The notes: generated by a model from the letters alone, not told the origin. Shown: positions 1 through 12,189, counted from the stretch's first letter. The stretch is 37,473 bases of DNA from Hofstenia miamia (GCA_900660155.1 CABFPE010000097.1:430778-468250), one strand, 5' to 3'. A program made the numbers and translations.

Positions 1-35
<35 letters not shown>

Positions 36-37
36 GT
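1..37. repeat. (TA)n microsatellite at window start
   Basis: Alternating TA dinucleotides with two TG interruptions, cut by the window edge. A shorter TA run lies at about 122-145. Similar runs recur at 1447-1462, 3293-3370, 3703-3716, 28649-28678 and 32952-32974. Confidence 0.95.
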
Positions 38-2129
38 AGACAGAGTTATATCATTTAAATTGACAATATTTATAATATATCTAGCGTTTTCGAAATTTTG
101 CATACTGTTTAAAAATATTTATATAATGTATATATATATATATAAACACTCTGTGAATTTAGTTATTATATTTGTCTTGTTTTCATTGGCAAGCCGTTTC
201 TTCACTATTGCATTACGGTGACTGCTTACAAAATATGGCCAACTACACTTTGCAGCCAATATGTTGCAATAATTTCCGCACCTTTAGATTAAATCTGAAA
301 TTTTGTGATTTTAGAATAAGGACTCCAGAATATATAAATGATATTGGAGATTTGCTTCTGAAGTGGAATGGTTATTATGACTGCATTTTTTTCGCGTGGA
401 ATAAATGCATTAAATAACATGTCAACAGGTTTATGTTATTTAAGGAACATTTTCTTCAAGCCTGACAATGATTTTTGGAAATTTTTGCAAAAATTGGGCT
501 TAGCCGAGAGCAATTGCCCTGAGCAACGGTGAAAATGTATCCAAAAATTTTAATAAAACCGTAAAATTTTCTTAAAAATTTGACTAATTATATCAAAGCT
601 TGCACTTATGCGCAAGAACAGAAATACTTCTGAACCATTGCATTGCTTAAAAAATACAATCTGCAAATTACCCTCAATGCATATTGAGCATAGTAGACGA
701 AGTTGTAACTAAGAATTTTGAAAATTTTCAATGAAAAGAAGGTTACTGGTTAATTTATAAATTTATATTATATATTATATATTAAGGCTGAGTTGCATTA
801 ATATTCTATTTACTGTTTAGAATTGCTGTCGTTGAGCGACACATAATTTACTTTACTTTACATTATTTAAATACGGCATATATGTACTGGTTGGTTCAGC
901 CATGCAACGTTGAAAGCAATGCTGTATCACTACAATTAAGCGGTGAATTTATGAATATACTAATTGTATTGTATTTGCTCAAACCTGCATTTGTTTATTT
1001 GAACTGAAACATTAAACATTTAGGACACATACCCGTTGATAGTCCTGATATAACATTGAGTTCTCTCCACAATAACAATTTTGGATATGCCCCTGAAATA
1101 AAGCAATGTTTTGTGCTGACGCTCTCAATGATGGCCATTTAGAAATATTGAAAAACAACGTTATCAATTTCAGAATCACCTAATTCATTCCTAGAAATAT
1201 CAAGATCTATAAAGCTGTACCAGGTTACCAGATATATGATGTGTCGATTTAAACGAATGTAATTGCGATGTCGTCATTAGAATATATTTTTGCAATAAGA
1301 TATCAATTACAAGGAGTGCATACACTTTGTAGGAGAATTGAACTTTGTAAATTGCATCCTAAATGACATTGTTATCGACTAATCGGTTAATTCTACTAAT
1401 GACGCCAGAAAATTCGGCCAATATGCTACTTTTGGAATTCCTTTACTATATATATATATATACATGTTAAACTTAAGTTAAGGTTACCTCAGCTGTAGTG
1501 TGCGACGAGATTATGAACCTTAACTTCGCAATTAACTTATATGCTGAGAAAATCTGTTTATCAGAACAAAATTTCAATATTACATGTATCACATACTTGA
1601 GGTTATTAAACTATATCACCAAATTCCTTAATAATATAATTTCTAGCCTATTTTAAATTCTACTGATAGTGCAAGAAAATATAATGAAATGAACATTGTG
1701 TGGCATGCGAGACATCGGTTTATTTTAAAATTACTGAGAGCTTTAAGCTGACGTCATTCAAATTTCCTTTACCCTGACGTATCCAAATGTCAACGGAATG
1801 ACGTGAAGGATGTCCTAATTTCTGTAATTACAAAGTACATGACTAAGCAAAATATCAATACATATCTATATCTATGTAAATAATGGTTTATTGGCGTACA
1901 AATATATATGTTTATTACATACTTGGAAGCAATTAAAAAATTATTCGATGCAGACAAAGGGCAAATTGATGTAATAACTGAACGCACTCTGCACTTCGAT
2001 CTGGTGGTCAACCAAATTCCATGAAGATTAGCTTGTAAAATTTTACTATCATTTTCAAAAACCAATTAAAAATTTTCGCAATAAATCATTGCTACAATTT
2101 TTTATAATTATATTTTCCAAATGCATTAA
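38..2129. other. AT-rich non-coding stretch
   Basis: No gene seen. The open frames here are short, have simple AT-rich composition and resemble no family I know. The stretch holds short TA microsatellites at about 122-145 and 1447-1462. No RNA gene or transposon end was recognised. Confidence 0.6.
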
Positions 2130-2290
2130 GCATAGAGACCTGTGGTACCACTCAGGTTTGCCCCAGTCTCATACTGGTCCCGTCTGTTCTTGATGTTTCC
2201 AGTCTTGTTTCAGTCACGTGAGATTTTTCCCAGTTCTCCTGGTTCCTATCTCATCCTGAGACTAAATGTGCTACAATTTTATGTGCCTTG
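2130..2290 (-). repeat. GGGACC-motif dispersed repeat, copy A
   Basis: This is a locally GC-richer block. Read on the minus strand it carries repeated GGGACCAG/GGAACCAGG/ACTGG words and ends in TGGTACCACAGGTCTCTAT. Copy C (12190-12345, plus strand) ends in the near-identical TGGTACCGCAGATCTCTAT, preceded in both cases by a GAGACT word. The shared end and word content 10 kb apart indicate a dispersed repeat family rather than a chance match. Type unknown; no coding potential seen. Confidence 0.6.
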
Positions 2291-3307
2291 TTAATCAAGT
2301 TGAAACCGGAATAGAAATATTACAAATTCATTTTAGCTTGACAAATATTTTGCAATAGTAAATATTCATTCAAACTAGTCTCCCTCAGGCACCTGTGCCG
2401 TCTTCTGTTTACTGTTTTGGGTTTCTGCCCGGTTCAGGCTGATTTTTAAATTTTTTGGTTGCAAACCGATAGACGTCCTGAAAGTGTAATGCGATAATTA
2501 AAAATGTCAATTTTTTAAAGATTTAATATGTACAACTAAAATTTTTACCTGCATTTGAGCATTCATGTCATCTTCACCCTTCAGTTTGTAGAGAACAGCT
2601 TTTCCTGTTAATAAGAATATTTAGTGTGAAAAGAGTGCAATTATTTACCTGTTCCAAAATCGAATATTTGCTACGAATGAAAATAAATTCGAACTTGATT
2701 GAGTGATAGAAAATGAATGAACGTGTGTAAACTGTCTGCAAAATTTAGTTTCTCTAATTTTTAGGATTGCGCCACTTTCATTTCTTCTGAAAGGATGTTT
2801 ATCAGGAAATGTAACAAAGCAATGTTGCAGTGGATTGAAATTTTCGGAATCATATCCCAGCAAATCCACAAACATTTACATGGATCAATCCACCACGGAT
2901 CCCTCTGCTTAGGAGCTTTGGCAAGCTACCGCAACGGATCCATTCAGATTGAAAATGGGCTTGCAATACAAAAGCATACTCTTAAAATGATTTGTATCCA
3001 CCGCCTGCATTTTCCGATTTTCCATAGTATCAGCGCCTTTTTCGGATGGAAAACCAGAATAATTCATTTTATCAAAAAATTTTTACATTACGCGTTTGGA
3101 ATATTTGTCTAATTTCTTATGTATGACTTTCAGGTTTTTTCAAAAAAATGTTTTTGGACTCGTATTCAGCGCCCTCTGCCATAGAATTTAGCTCCCGTAT
3201 AGATTTCTTTGTATCCAGCTCCTTGTAAGTATTTTAACATTTTGTCTATAAAACCAGCATATGTACAATATAAAAATTATGTATATGCGTGTATACATAT
3301 ACATATG

Positions 3308-3362
<55 letters not shown>

Positions 3363-6007
3363 TATATGTATGTTAATTTATATATTGTACATGCATTTAT
3401 GTTGTTACACAATTTCTTGAAAATAATAATAAAAACATTCTATTTTTTCCTTGCATCTTATTGAAAGTGAGCATTGCATTACAATAATATTTTTTTGATT
3501 ATAGAAACCTTTTCTAATTTTACTCCATTAATGGGTTTTTTGAAAATATACTATTGTCAAAAAATTACAAAAAAACATATCAAGCGATTAGGAAGGATTT
3601 TATTCTAAACTCTTGGTTAATTTAGTTCTTCAATAAGTTACTAAAGTATTTTAACAACTTAACATAATTAGTAAATGATCGCTAATTTCTAAATATATAC
3701 ATTATATATATATATAATCGGTGGTCTCGTGTTGACAAACAATATCCGGATTGCTTTGTTATTTAATTAAAGCCTGTTGGGTTGTTGTAGCTGATTAATA
3801 CATTTAATTTGAAAGGTTTTTTTGCGTTCCAATATTATAACAAGAATTGATGAAGCTATTGGTAAATTAAACCATTCCCTATTCCAGCATGCAATGATAA
3901 ATTTTGTACAGAATGTGAATTTTGTTGAAGCCAATTATAGCTATTAAGATTAAATCACATGATTAATTCTAAAATAAGCTTCTTCGGTTTGGTTTTCTAG
4001 ATTATTTATATTTTTGTCAATATTTATATTAGAATCCAGAACAAGATTCAGAGGGCTCCTAGGTTATTTTTTGAAAAAATTTCAAATATATTTTCATGGT
4101 ATTTTTCAATAGTATAGAATGTGTATTAAAAGATATATTTACCTTAATGTACAGTAGGTATTATTTTTCCATTTTAGCAAAAAATTACTTTTAGTCATGA
4201 TTTTTGAACCCTGAAGTAAACGAGAAGTAGTAAAAAACCCTAATTAGGACCCCTTAGTCAAGTAAATTGAGTCAAAATTGAAGTCAACCCCCTTGGATTA
4301 AGAGGTGGTGCTATGAAGTCAGTTACAACATGATACTCCCACTGAAAGTTCAAAGTTACTAACTCTATGTTGATTTCACCGAATTTTGCGAATTGTATGA
4401 AATATAAATATTTAACATTTTTCTCTGATATCTCAAAATTTTTCAATCCAAATCACATGAAAGTTGACATGCACATATATATCTAGGAAGCCTAACGGTT
4501 TTTATTATGTATCTTTGATAGTACTTGAGTAAAAATTTTTAGACCCTTAAGTAAATTGGGTATTCAAAAATTCTCTCTCCTAAAATATGAAGGCATCAAG
4601 TTATGATTATGAAAGAGGTAGGGCTCGTAGATATAGGTATGAGGAATGTAAAAAAATCCAATGAAGCTGTCTGCCATGGATCAGCAGATATTTTGAAAAA
4701 AGCTTAAATCCCAAAAATGCTGGATTCGGTTAGATTGGTAACGATAATATTTGATACTTTAATTTCAACAACCGGTTTGGTGGCTGAAGGCGTGCCTAAT
4801 TGCATAAAATGGTTGGTTGTTCTTCAAAATTGAAGCTAAAAAAATTAAGAAGATATCCTAGAGTGGCCCTTTAGCTCGTTAAGTTTGATAATTGTTTTCC
4901 TTCTTAGCATAAGTTCAGTATTATGAACTTGTACTTACGATTAGTCAATTTTGTATATTGTTCAGAACATTTTAAAATTTTCATTTTTTATTTTTGAGTG
5001 CTTTCCTTTAAGTAGTTGCTGACAGTGTCTTAACATTTTTTGTTTTATGACGATTAGAACATTTTTCACAAATATTGTATAGACTGGAGTCAACTTTGAG
5101 TACTCGAATATTCGAATTCATTTTATTGCTTCGAGTGAAATAGGAGTAGTCAGACAACTGGTTGGAAATTACCTCAATTTTTCATAATATACACCATATT
5201 TCGTCATTGATAGTATTATTTATCTTCATCCAAGTCAAAGAAAATTCATATTAAATATACATACATTTAGGAGTGTAGGCAGAACGTTCTGATGGACAAA
5301 CCAGCAATGGTGAAAAGTTGAGTGATCAGCAATGAGACGAACCCCTTCAGAGGCTTTTAGAATATTCCAAACTATAGCGTTAGGGGAATAATTTTGCATG
5401 TCATGTAGTAGTATTATTTGAAAATTCACCTAAGTTCAATATCTTTTCCAAAACATTCCTTAAGCCTCTAAAGGAACTATTTGATTTAAAACAAATAAAT
5501 ATGCAATTGGAATGCTACGATTTATAAAATACGGGTATACAAAATTAAATTATTTATATTTAGTGACAAAACTATATTGAATTAAAGCAACTGTTTTTCT
5601 TATATATTTAGTACTCACTTATGTAATATTTGATTTATTTTGTAATAACAAATTGAATCAAATTCATTAATTAGGAATATGAATTGCTAATTTTAAAACT
5701 ACGGAAATTAATGTTGAAGTGAACATTAATTTTAAATATTAAAAATTAAACAATGAGTTGTTCCAAATGTATTAAAAGTATTTCAAACTTATTCTTTCAA
5801 TTGCTCTAGAAGTACTAAGGTATATGGCAAGAAAGCAACTAACGAGAACCAGCAAATATAACCTGGAAGATTTTAAAGGTGCTAATTATAATCAAGACTA
5901 GAAAACAAGCTTCTCCATAAGTGTTCATAACAATGTTATTAAAAAACATTTAAAATTTACCAATGGCGAATTTCGAATTGTTTTTTACTAAAATATATGT
6001 AGTCAAT
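2291..6007. other. AT-rich non-coding stretch with microsatellites
   Basis: No gene recognised on either strand; the open frames of up to about 105 codons show no family motifs. It contains a long TA/TG microsatellite at 3293-3370 and a short one at 3703-3716. A small inverted repeat (ACTCGAA near 5102, TTCGAGT near 5132) is within chance expectation for this composition. Confidence 0.55.
3293..3370. repeat. (TA)n/(TATG) microsatellite
   Basis: About 78 bases of TA dinucleotides with periodic TG interruptions. Any reading frame through it (alternating Tyr/Ile) is an artefact of the repeat. Confidence 0.95.
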
Positions 6008-6060
6008 CAGTGGCGTCACATGGAGGATGCACGTGATGCGGACGCACCAGACCTCCAATA
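6008..6060 (+). mobile_element. Possible hAT-type terminal sequence, left end
   Basis: The sequence starts CAGTGGCGTCACATGGAGG. CAGTGGCG followed by purine-rich text is the common form of hAT terminal inverted repeats. A similar inverted end, CAGTAGCGTATCCAGAAA on the minus strand, finishes at 9505. The 8-base flanks (tagtcaat before 6008, attgaaac after 9505) do not match, so the two may belong to different insertions. Suggestive only. Confidence 0.35.
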
Positions 6061-6305
6061 TGAATTTCCAAAGATGAATTTAAGGTTTATTCAGAAATTA
6101 TTTTAGTCAAATTTGAAGCCCCGAATTTGGAATTTTAAGCTTTTTGGAGCCTCAAATTTCAAAATAGCAAAGTAAATACATATGTACAACAACAACAAAA
6201 AATTGGGTGCCTCAAAATTAGAAATAATTTTAAGCAAATTTGGGTATATGTGTATATGTATATTCTTTTTAATTTAAAATAAAAATGATTATCCACAATT
6301 CCTCT

Positions 6306-6713
6306 TACCTTAGACCAATTTTGACTCATGTGGGCGTGGGCGAAATCGAGTCTGGCGACTTTGTGTCTTGGGGCCTTCGCAAGTTTCTGTCGTACGACAT
6401 TCGGGTCACTCTTGAGAACACGATGCACAGTTGCTGTTGAAACATTCAAATTTAGGTCCGTCTGAATTTGCTTCAGAGACTTCATGGAATTGCTAGCCAC
6501 GCAAATAATTCTGCGTTCAGCTCTCATGGACAATTTTTTCTTCGGCCCTCCTGTTCTTTTAGTCCCGTAAGTTGAAGGATTAGCGAAAAAATTTCTTACA
6601 ACGATGTGGGAACGGTTAATTCTTCTTCCAATTTCACGTAAACTGACATTTTCACGTTTGTAAGCAAGAATTTGTCCTTTTTCCAGTTCGGTAAGCAAAC
6701 AATTCCGAGGCAT
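6306..6713 (-). pseudogene. Tc3-like (Tc1/mariner) transposase, N-terminal DNA-binding part only
   Basis: Reading from the ATG at 6713, the first ~136 residues match the DNA-binding half of Tc3-type transposases. It opens MPRN, followed by a first helix-turn-helix (about residues 24-43, LREIGRRINRSHIVVRNFF). Next comes a basic GGPKKK linker in the place of the family's GRPR-like AT-hook, then a second helix-turn-helix (about 80-100, SLKQIQTDLNLNVSTATVHR). The sequence ends at the conserved NWSKV that normally leads into the catalytic FSDEKKF segment. After that the frame runs into low-complexity AT-rich sequence to a stop near 6159. No DDE/DDD catalytic domain is present nearby, so this copy cannot encode an active transposase. 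The divergence point reads AAG|GTAAGA, which resembles a splice donor, but I find no downstream exon. The terminal repeat region lies upstream at 6714-7027. Confidence 0.85.
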
Positions 6714-7027
6714 CGTTTCGAAAACGGTTAAAATTGAATTTGAAATGAAAACAAATAAGTTTTAAAAGTATTGGTTAGCTTAAACACGAAACATAGAGTA
6801 TATTTATGCGCTGGTTTTATAGTTATGAAACGCTAATTTCAACACATTTTTTGCTTTTTTCAACACCATAATCAATAAATTTGTGATTTTGCATGAATTT
6901 AGCTTTTATTTTACAATTTCCTTTCGATTCTGAAAGTTTCAGGTAGCAAACTAAAAAGAAAATTATTTTTAGAATTATTTTTCAATAATATTTCTCGTGG
7001 TTTTATAGTTATGACACGCAGTGTATA
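6714..7027 (-). mobile_element. Tc3-like element terminal inverted repeat region
   Basis: This 5' flank of the transposase fragment ends in the element tip, read on the minus strand as TATACACTGCGTGTCATAAC. The word TGGTTTTATAGTTATGA plus ACGC occurs at the tip (about 6999-7020) and again about 186 bases inside (about 6812-6833), in the same orientation. Tc3 and related IR/DR elements carry two spaced transposase-binding sites per end, which this mirrors. A second copy of the region lies at 8317-8751. The matching inverted repeat on the other side of the transposase was not found, so the element is truncated. Confidence 0.75.
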
Positions 7028-8244
7028 TCTGTAAGACGTTGTTTGAGTGTTGAGACATAGAGCAAATATAATTTTGAACATGACTACAAGCGTCTTTGAA
7101 TGGTCGTTGTTTCTTTTCATAGATGACAATGGGGCAGGAGTTGAACCGTTTTTTCAAAATCCAATCAGTATGTTTGCAAAATTGGCCAAAATGTTTACTT
7201 TGCCAATTGCCACATTTGGTGTTTGTAATAAATATCTATTTTAAAAAACAATTTTTATGGCTAGTTTAATTTGTCGAATAGTTTTAGATTCATACATATT
7301 TGCCAAATGTGCAAATATTACAATCTAGATAATAACTAAGACTATTACTTAAGTTGGAGAAAATGCTGAAGAATAATATGTAACAAAGTATTGAAAATAT
7401 ATGCCCTTACTTCATGCAAACATTATCTAAACTAATAAATTTTCGTAAATACTTACGAGCACTTTAAAATTCAATAATTATTTCTGTAACAAGTAAACTA
7501 TGCACATTGCTAAGTATTAATTATTGGAATTTTCAATTTTTTAATTGCTCAGATAATCATATAACTTTCAAACAATAATATAAAAAAATTGTACATTTTA
7601 AGTTTGTGAATTTCAGTCCATAGATTATAACATGAATTTTATATCTTAAAATTGTCTAGCATTTATAATTCTAATAAATTCGACTAATGAAGTCAATGCA
7701 TTTATTTTATAAATTATATTGTTCTTATTTTAGTAGCATTCACTATGCGTAAATTCAATAGCAGCAAGAAGTTCATGTTGAGAATGATTCAGATACTTTT
7801 TGTTTAACTTAGAATTTCAACCTATTGATTGATATAGAACTTAAATATTTGGAATATGAATCATCAAAAAAAATTTGTAGTGACCATCAAAATGATGGAT
7901 AAAAGTCAATCAAAACTTGACTGTAGACAAAATCAAAGTTTATCATCTCAAACGCCTATCACCCATTTTCTGTGACTTCAATTATATAATAATAATTTGA
8001 ATTGAAAAGGTAATTCAATAATTAAGCTCTCCCTAATTTTTTTTAAATTAGAAGAATACGGAAATTAATTTGGAAGTTAAAATTAATAAGAAAATATCAC
8101 AAAGGGACAATAAGATATTATAAATGAATTAACTATATTCTTAATTACTTTAAGGTAATGAAATGGAACCATTGAAGCTTGCATTTTAATAAGGAAGTAG
8201 AAAAATTTAATTGGTATATTTCGAAAAAATCATGCTTGTCAGGA
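7028..8244. other. AT-rich non-coding stretch
   Basis: No gene, RNA or transposon end recognised. The open frame at about 7047-7244 overlaps the end of the Tc3-like terminal region and has no family resemblance. Confidence 0.55.
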
Positions 8245-8315
8245 CGTGTAGTACCATTGTACATAAATGTGTACATGTCTTACAAAATGTATTTCTAATT
8301 TTTAGCACATAATCA
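8245..8315 (+). repeat. 71-base exact duplicate at contig end, copy 1
   Basis: The sequence from CGTGTAGTACC to GCACATAATCA is repeated without change at 8753-8823. The copies lie on the outer sides of two single Ns (8316 and 8752). This is what a scaffolder leaves when two overlapping contigs are not merged, so it is probably an assembly artefact rather than a genomic repeat. Confidence 0.85.
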
Positions 8316-8316
8316 N

Positions 8317-8751
8317 GATGTGGGAACGGTTAATTCTTCTTCCAATTTCACGTAAACTGACATTTTCACGTTTGTAAGCAAGAATTTGTCCTTTTTCCAG
8401 TTCGGTAAGCAAAAGATTCCGAGGCATCGTTTCGAAAACGGTTAAAATTGAATTTGAAATGAAAACAAATAAGTTTTAAAAGTATTGGTTAGCTTAAACA
8501 CGAAACATAGAGTATATTTATGTGCTGGTTTTATAGTTATGAAACGAAAATTTCAACACATTTTTTGCTTTTTCAACACCATAATCAATAAATTTGTGAT
8601 TTTGCATGAATTTAGCTTTTATTTTACAATTTCCTTTTCGTTACTAATGATTCTGAAAGTTTCAGGTAGCAAACTAAAAAGAAAATTATTTTTAGAATTA
8701 TTTTTCAATAATATTTCGCGTGGTTTTATAGTTATGACACGCAGTGTATAT
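8317..8751 (-). mobile_element. Second Tc3-like copy: transposase N-terminus and terminal repeat
   Basis: About 435 bases closely match 6603-7027, with a handful of substitutions and small indels such as a ~10-base difference near 8635-8652. The copy begins inside the transposase coding region (minus strand; the ATG lies near 8426), carries the same 5' region with both TGGTTTTATAGTTATGA sites, and ends at the same CACTGCGTG tip. It is bounded by single Ns on both sides and flanked by an exact 71-base duplicate, so its placement here is doubtful. It shows that the family has at least two similar members. Confidence 0.8.
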
Positions 8752-8752
8752 N

Positions 8753-8823
8753 CGTGTAGTACCATTGTACATAAATGTGTACATGTCTTACAAAATGTAT
8801 TTCTAATTTTTAGCACATAATCA
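8753..8823 (+). repeat. 71-base exact duplicate at contig start, copy 2
   Basis: Identical to 8245-8315. Merging the two copies would remove the intervening 8316-8752 segment altogether. Confidence 0.85.
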
Positions 8824-11800
8824 ATGATTTCAAAGTAATTTGCTTAGAAATTCATTGCTACCTTTTTAAAAATCGAGTCCCTTTTCCGATCTTAGAGTAA
8901 AACTGAGTGAAAATATAAACAATTTTATATTTATATATGCGACAATATTATTTTAAACTTTTTTCAGTTATTCAGTATTTTGGTATACAAATATGAAAAA
9001 ATCTATTTTTTGTTAATTGCCAAACCGTTACTCAAATTTACCGTATTTTATGAAGAGGTGTGCTAGGTATATTTCTGAGCCTCTATCATTTCATTAACGC
9101 GTAAGTACCCAGCATCCATGATCAGAACATGTAGATAACTTTTTCTGCAAATACATTATAAAAAGTAGTATGTTTGAGTAAATTGAAACCAAATATGTAT
9201 TTTATTATATTTATTTATGGTTATATTTTTAAAATGGGCAATTGGAATATTTAAGATTTCTGTTCTAAAATCTTATTTCTTGATAACTTTTGAATTACCG
9301 CCTTTCGCTTTTCAACATTTTTTTGGTTCAAAACTAAGTTTTTCATGGAAAAAAATATTAAAAGTTAATAAATAAAATCGTAAAATGCACATGAACATCC
9401 AAATTTTGTATTATTTTGAGTTTTAGAAGGATCTACCACATAATTGCTCACTAAACCTGATGAAAATTGATATGTCTCCATCAGAAATTTCTGGATACGC
9501 TACTGATTGAAACATAAAAGATTGGTTAACTAAATTGGCAAATTTGCTTCACTCCACTTCAGATTGATGACTAATGTATTGTTAAAAAAAAGTAAAGAAG
9601 AAGAAGACTGAATTGGTCTCAAATATGTTTTTCTAAAAAAGAGTTTTTGCAAGAATACTATTCGAGGGAAATTCCGAATACCTTAACTTATCTGACTCAG
9701 CATTTTTATTAAAATAATAAAATACTTTGTCTTGAAAACAAAAACAACAGAAAAATGTCACTTAAACTGTAAACTTTAATTAAGAGTAGCTAGTCGTATT
9801 CCTGGAACGGCAAAATAAACACAAACAAATGTGAATGGAACACCAAATTGTATATATTATATAAGTTAATGACTGTAGAGATATTATTGGGTCGAACCCT
9901 AAAATGAGTACCAGCCTTAAGGTTCGGCAATGCGAAAAGAGCCCTGCGATAAGCAATTATCTGCCAATTATATAACTGGCAAACAGCAAATTTTCTATTA
10001 ACTTCGAAAAAACAAGGAAAATATTTTGAAAAATAATACTCTCTACAAATAAAAAACTGTTATTTGTTCTACTACTTTATCTTTTGCAGTTAGTTCAATT
10101 TCACTTGCAATCTAAGACTTGATTAGGTGACACAATACATGTATAAAGAATTTGTGATTTTTAAAAGAAGTGACGAACTAAAACTTCGATTGATAAATTC
10201 TGAGCGTTTAGAGGTAACATACAATATATCCTCGTTTAAGCCGTTTGAATACACATACATACAATGACAAACAGTTATATCATAGAGCCAAATTATATAA
10301 ATATCTGTAATTATCTTTTGCAACCTATATAATTGCCCAACAAAAATATATGCAAGAATAGATAAAAACAGTTGTGCTACAAACAAATAATGACATAAAA
10401 CTCATATTATAATGGCAGGGACTTTTTATCATTGTCTTTCGATTTTACTTATAGGGCGTATTTTTATCGGGGTTCCACGCAGGCAATGCCCGCACAAACA
10501 ATAGTGATAAGATTTGCTAAGCAACCTCATTGAAATCTGTATTTGAAAGAATAATTTTTTCAAAGATTATCAATGAATGTTACTTGAGAATTTACAAGGA
10601 AATAAATTTTTAGCTATCAAGGTAATAATTTCTATTAACAGATTTGTTTAGATATTAAAGATCTAAAGTTGAAGGCATATTGAAATGTGTGGAATTACTA
10701 GACAAGCAAGGTGATTCTCATTACTAATATGCTACATTTCATTGATATTTCTCCATGTGTGTTTTTGCTCGCCAGATTTTATCCACAAAATACTAGAACT
10801 TTAAGTCAAAATGGATAATTTATTTAAAGTTTCTTAAAATAAAGATGCACATGAGAATTATCAGGGCATTCGCAATATTACAAGCACTGAACCTTTTAGT
10901 GACATGCATTTTCTATAGCACAAAATATATAGATGCACAGCCCATTAAGATAGTTGAATCAGTGAAAGCAAGAATAAGTCTGACTTATTTTACAAGCAGA
11001 ATCAGCAAGTCGTTGAAAAAAATGAATATGTTATGATGAAAAATGATCGCCTAATTGGAACTGTGACCCTGAAAATATTTTCTGAATTGTAAAAATAGGA
11101 AGAGATAACTGAAAAAGTCCAAGTTTACTGCATTTATTTTTTGAAATTTGTTAAGTGTTATATTTTGCTGGTGCTAGGCTCCGCGCAGCCTTCAACTTTT
11201 GTTGCTAAGCCAATTATAGCGATCAATATGATGCATGGTCCTATTGAAATATTTTGAACTCCTCAAATGCGATTTGTTATCATAGTTGATCCAGCCACAA
11301 AAGTTGTATGGTTTGGCGAGGTCTTAGCATGTAATTATTGAAAATTGCGCCATTGAAAAATTGCATGATAAATTTACTCACCGAAATTCATTTTGAGGCG
11401 GCATCCATTTATTAGGTTATTGGAATTTGTTTTTTTAAAGTCAATTTCAGTTTATACTTTTGCATTTATACAGGTTTTGACAAAAATATTTACTAAATGT
11501 CATCATTATTTGTCACTAAAGCAAAAGGCAATTCAATTAAAAACTTCGTTTGATCAAACATATGTTGAATCTAAATCTAATGTAAGAGGCTGTATTTTCA
11601 AAATAATATATTAGACTTAAAAATGCTTCCATTATTTGCGGAAGATTCCCTCAAAGTGTAAATGAAAGAATTATTTTCTCATCGTGTGCTTACCGGAAAT
11701 TAAACTCAGAATTTACCTCAAAGAAAAAATTGCATTTTGATCTCCCATTCATGTATTTTAGTGTTATTTGTATGTTTATATTGGTCGTTTGAAAAACCGT

Positions 11801-11900
11801 TTTTAAGGTTGTTCACGTTACGTTTTGCAGAAAAGTCTAATATCATTAATAAACTTAAAATATAGTTTAAGCCATCAACAAAGCAGTTAATTTATATTTT
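8824..11900. other. AT-rich non-coding stretch
   Basis: No supported gene. The short open frames near 10123-10386, 10845-11036 and 11393-11614 have no recognisable motifs. At 11170-11345 one frame gives protein-like text (FVAKPIIAINMMHGP, then VIIVDPATKVVWFGEV) interrupted by stops. It may be an old transposon remnant, but I could not assign it. Confidence 0.5.
9481..9505 (-). mobile_element. Possible hAT-type terminal sequence, right end
   Basis: Read on the minus strand it begins CAGTAGCGTATCCAGAAATT, a typical hAT-style terminus. It could pair with the inverted end at 6008, giving an element of about 3.5 kb, but the 8-base flanks do not match. Only about the first 12 bases of the two ends are alike. 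Confidence 0.35.
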
Positions 11901-12010
11901 CCAGTATCTGGTCCCAGCGACGTAGCTGGTCCCGCAGAGACTGGACAAGAATATACTTTCAGGACCAGATACTGGACGGGACCGGGACCAAATGTTTCGG
12001 GACCAGATAC
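11901..12010 (+). repeat. GGGACC-motif dispersed repeat, copy B (with internal hairpin)
   Basis: CCAGTATCTGGTCC (11901-11914) is the exact reverse complement of GGACCAGATACTGG (11962-11975), a 14-bp stem with a 47-base loop. GGGACCAGATAC recurs at 11999-12010 and GACGGGACCGGGACCAAA lies between. The word content matches blocks at 2130-2290 and 12190-12345. Confidence 0.65.
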
Positions 12011-12189
12011 CTATATGTGCTTAATATCAAAAACTCTGACCCTGGTATTTTCAACATTAAGCAGTTCCCTTGCTTAAAAATAATTCAATATACAATATAT
12101 TAATTTTTCTATATTACATTATATTTTCATTGTCATTTAAATAATTTCTCACTTGATGTGTAATAGCAAAATTTATGATACTATTGACT

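Noticed and set aside
3261..3464. Open frame of alternating Tyr and Ile
   Set aside because: It simply translates a TA/TG microsatellite.
8485..8820. 111-codon open frame crossing an N
   Set aside because: It runs antisense through the Tc3-like terminal region and across a contig join.
9890..9935. Possible tRNA or pol III B-box (GGGTTCGACCC on the minus strand, paired CGAACC/GGTTCG)
   Set aside because: The bases next to the B-box-like word do not form a T-arm stem, and no anticodon or acceptor stem could be drawn.
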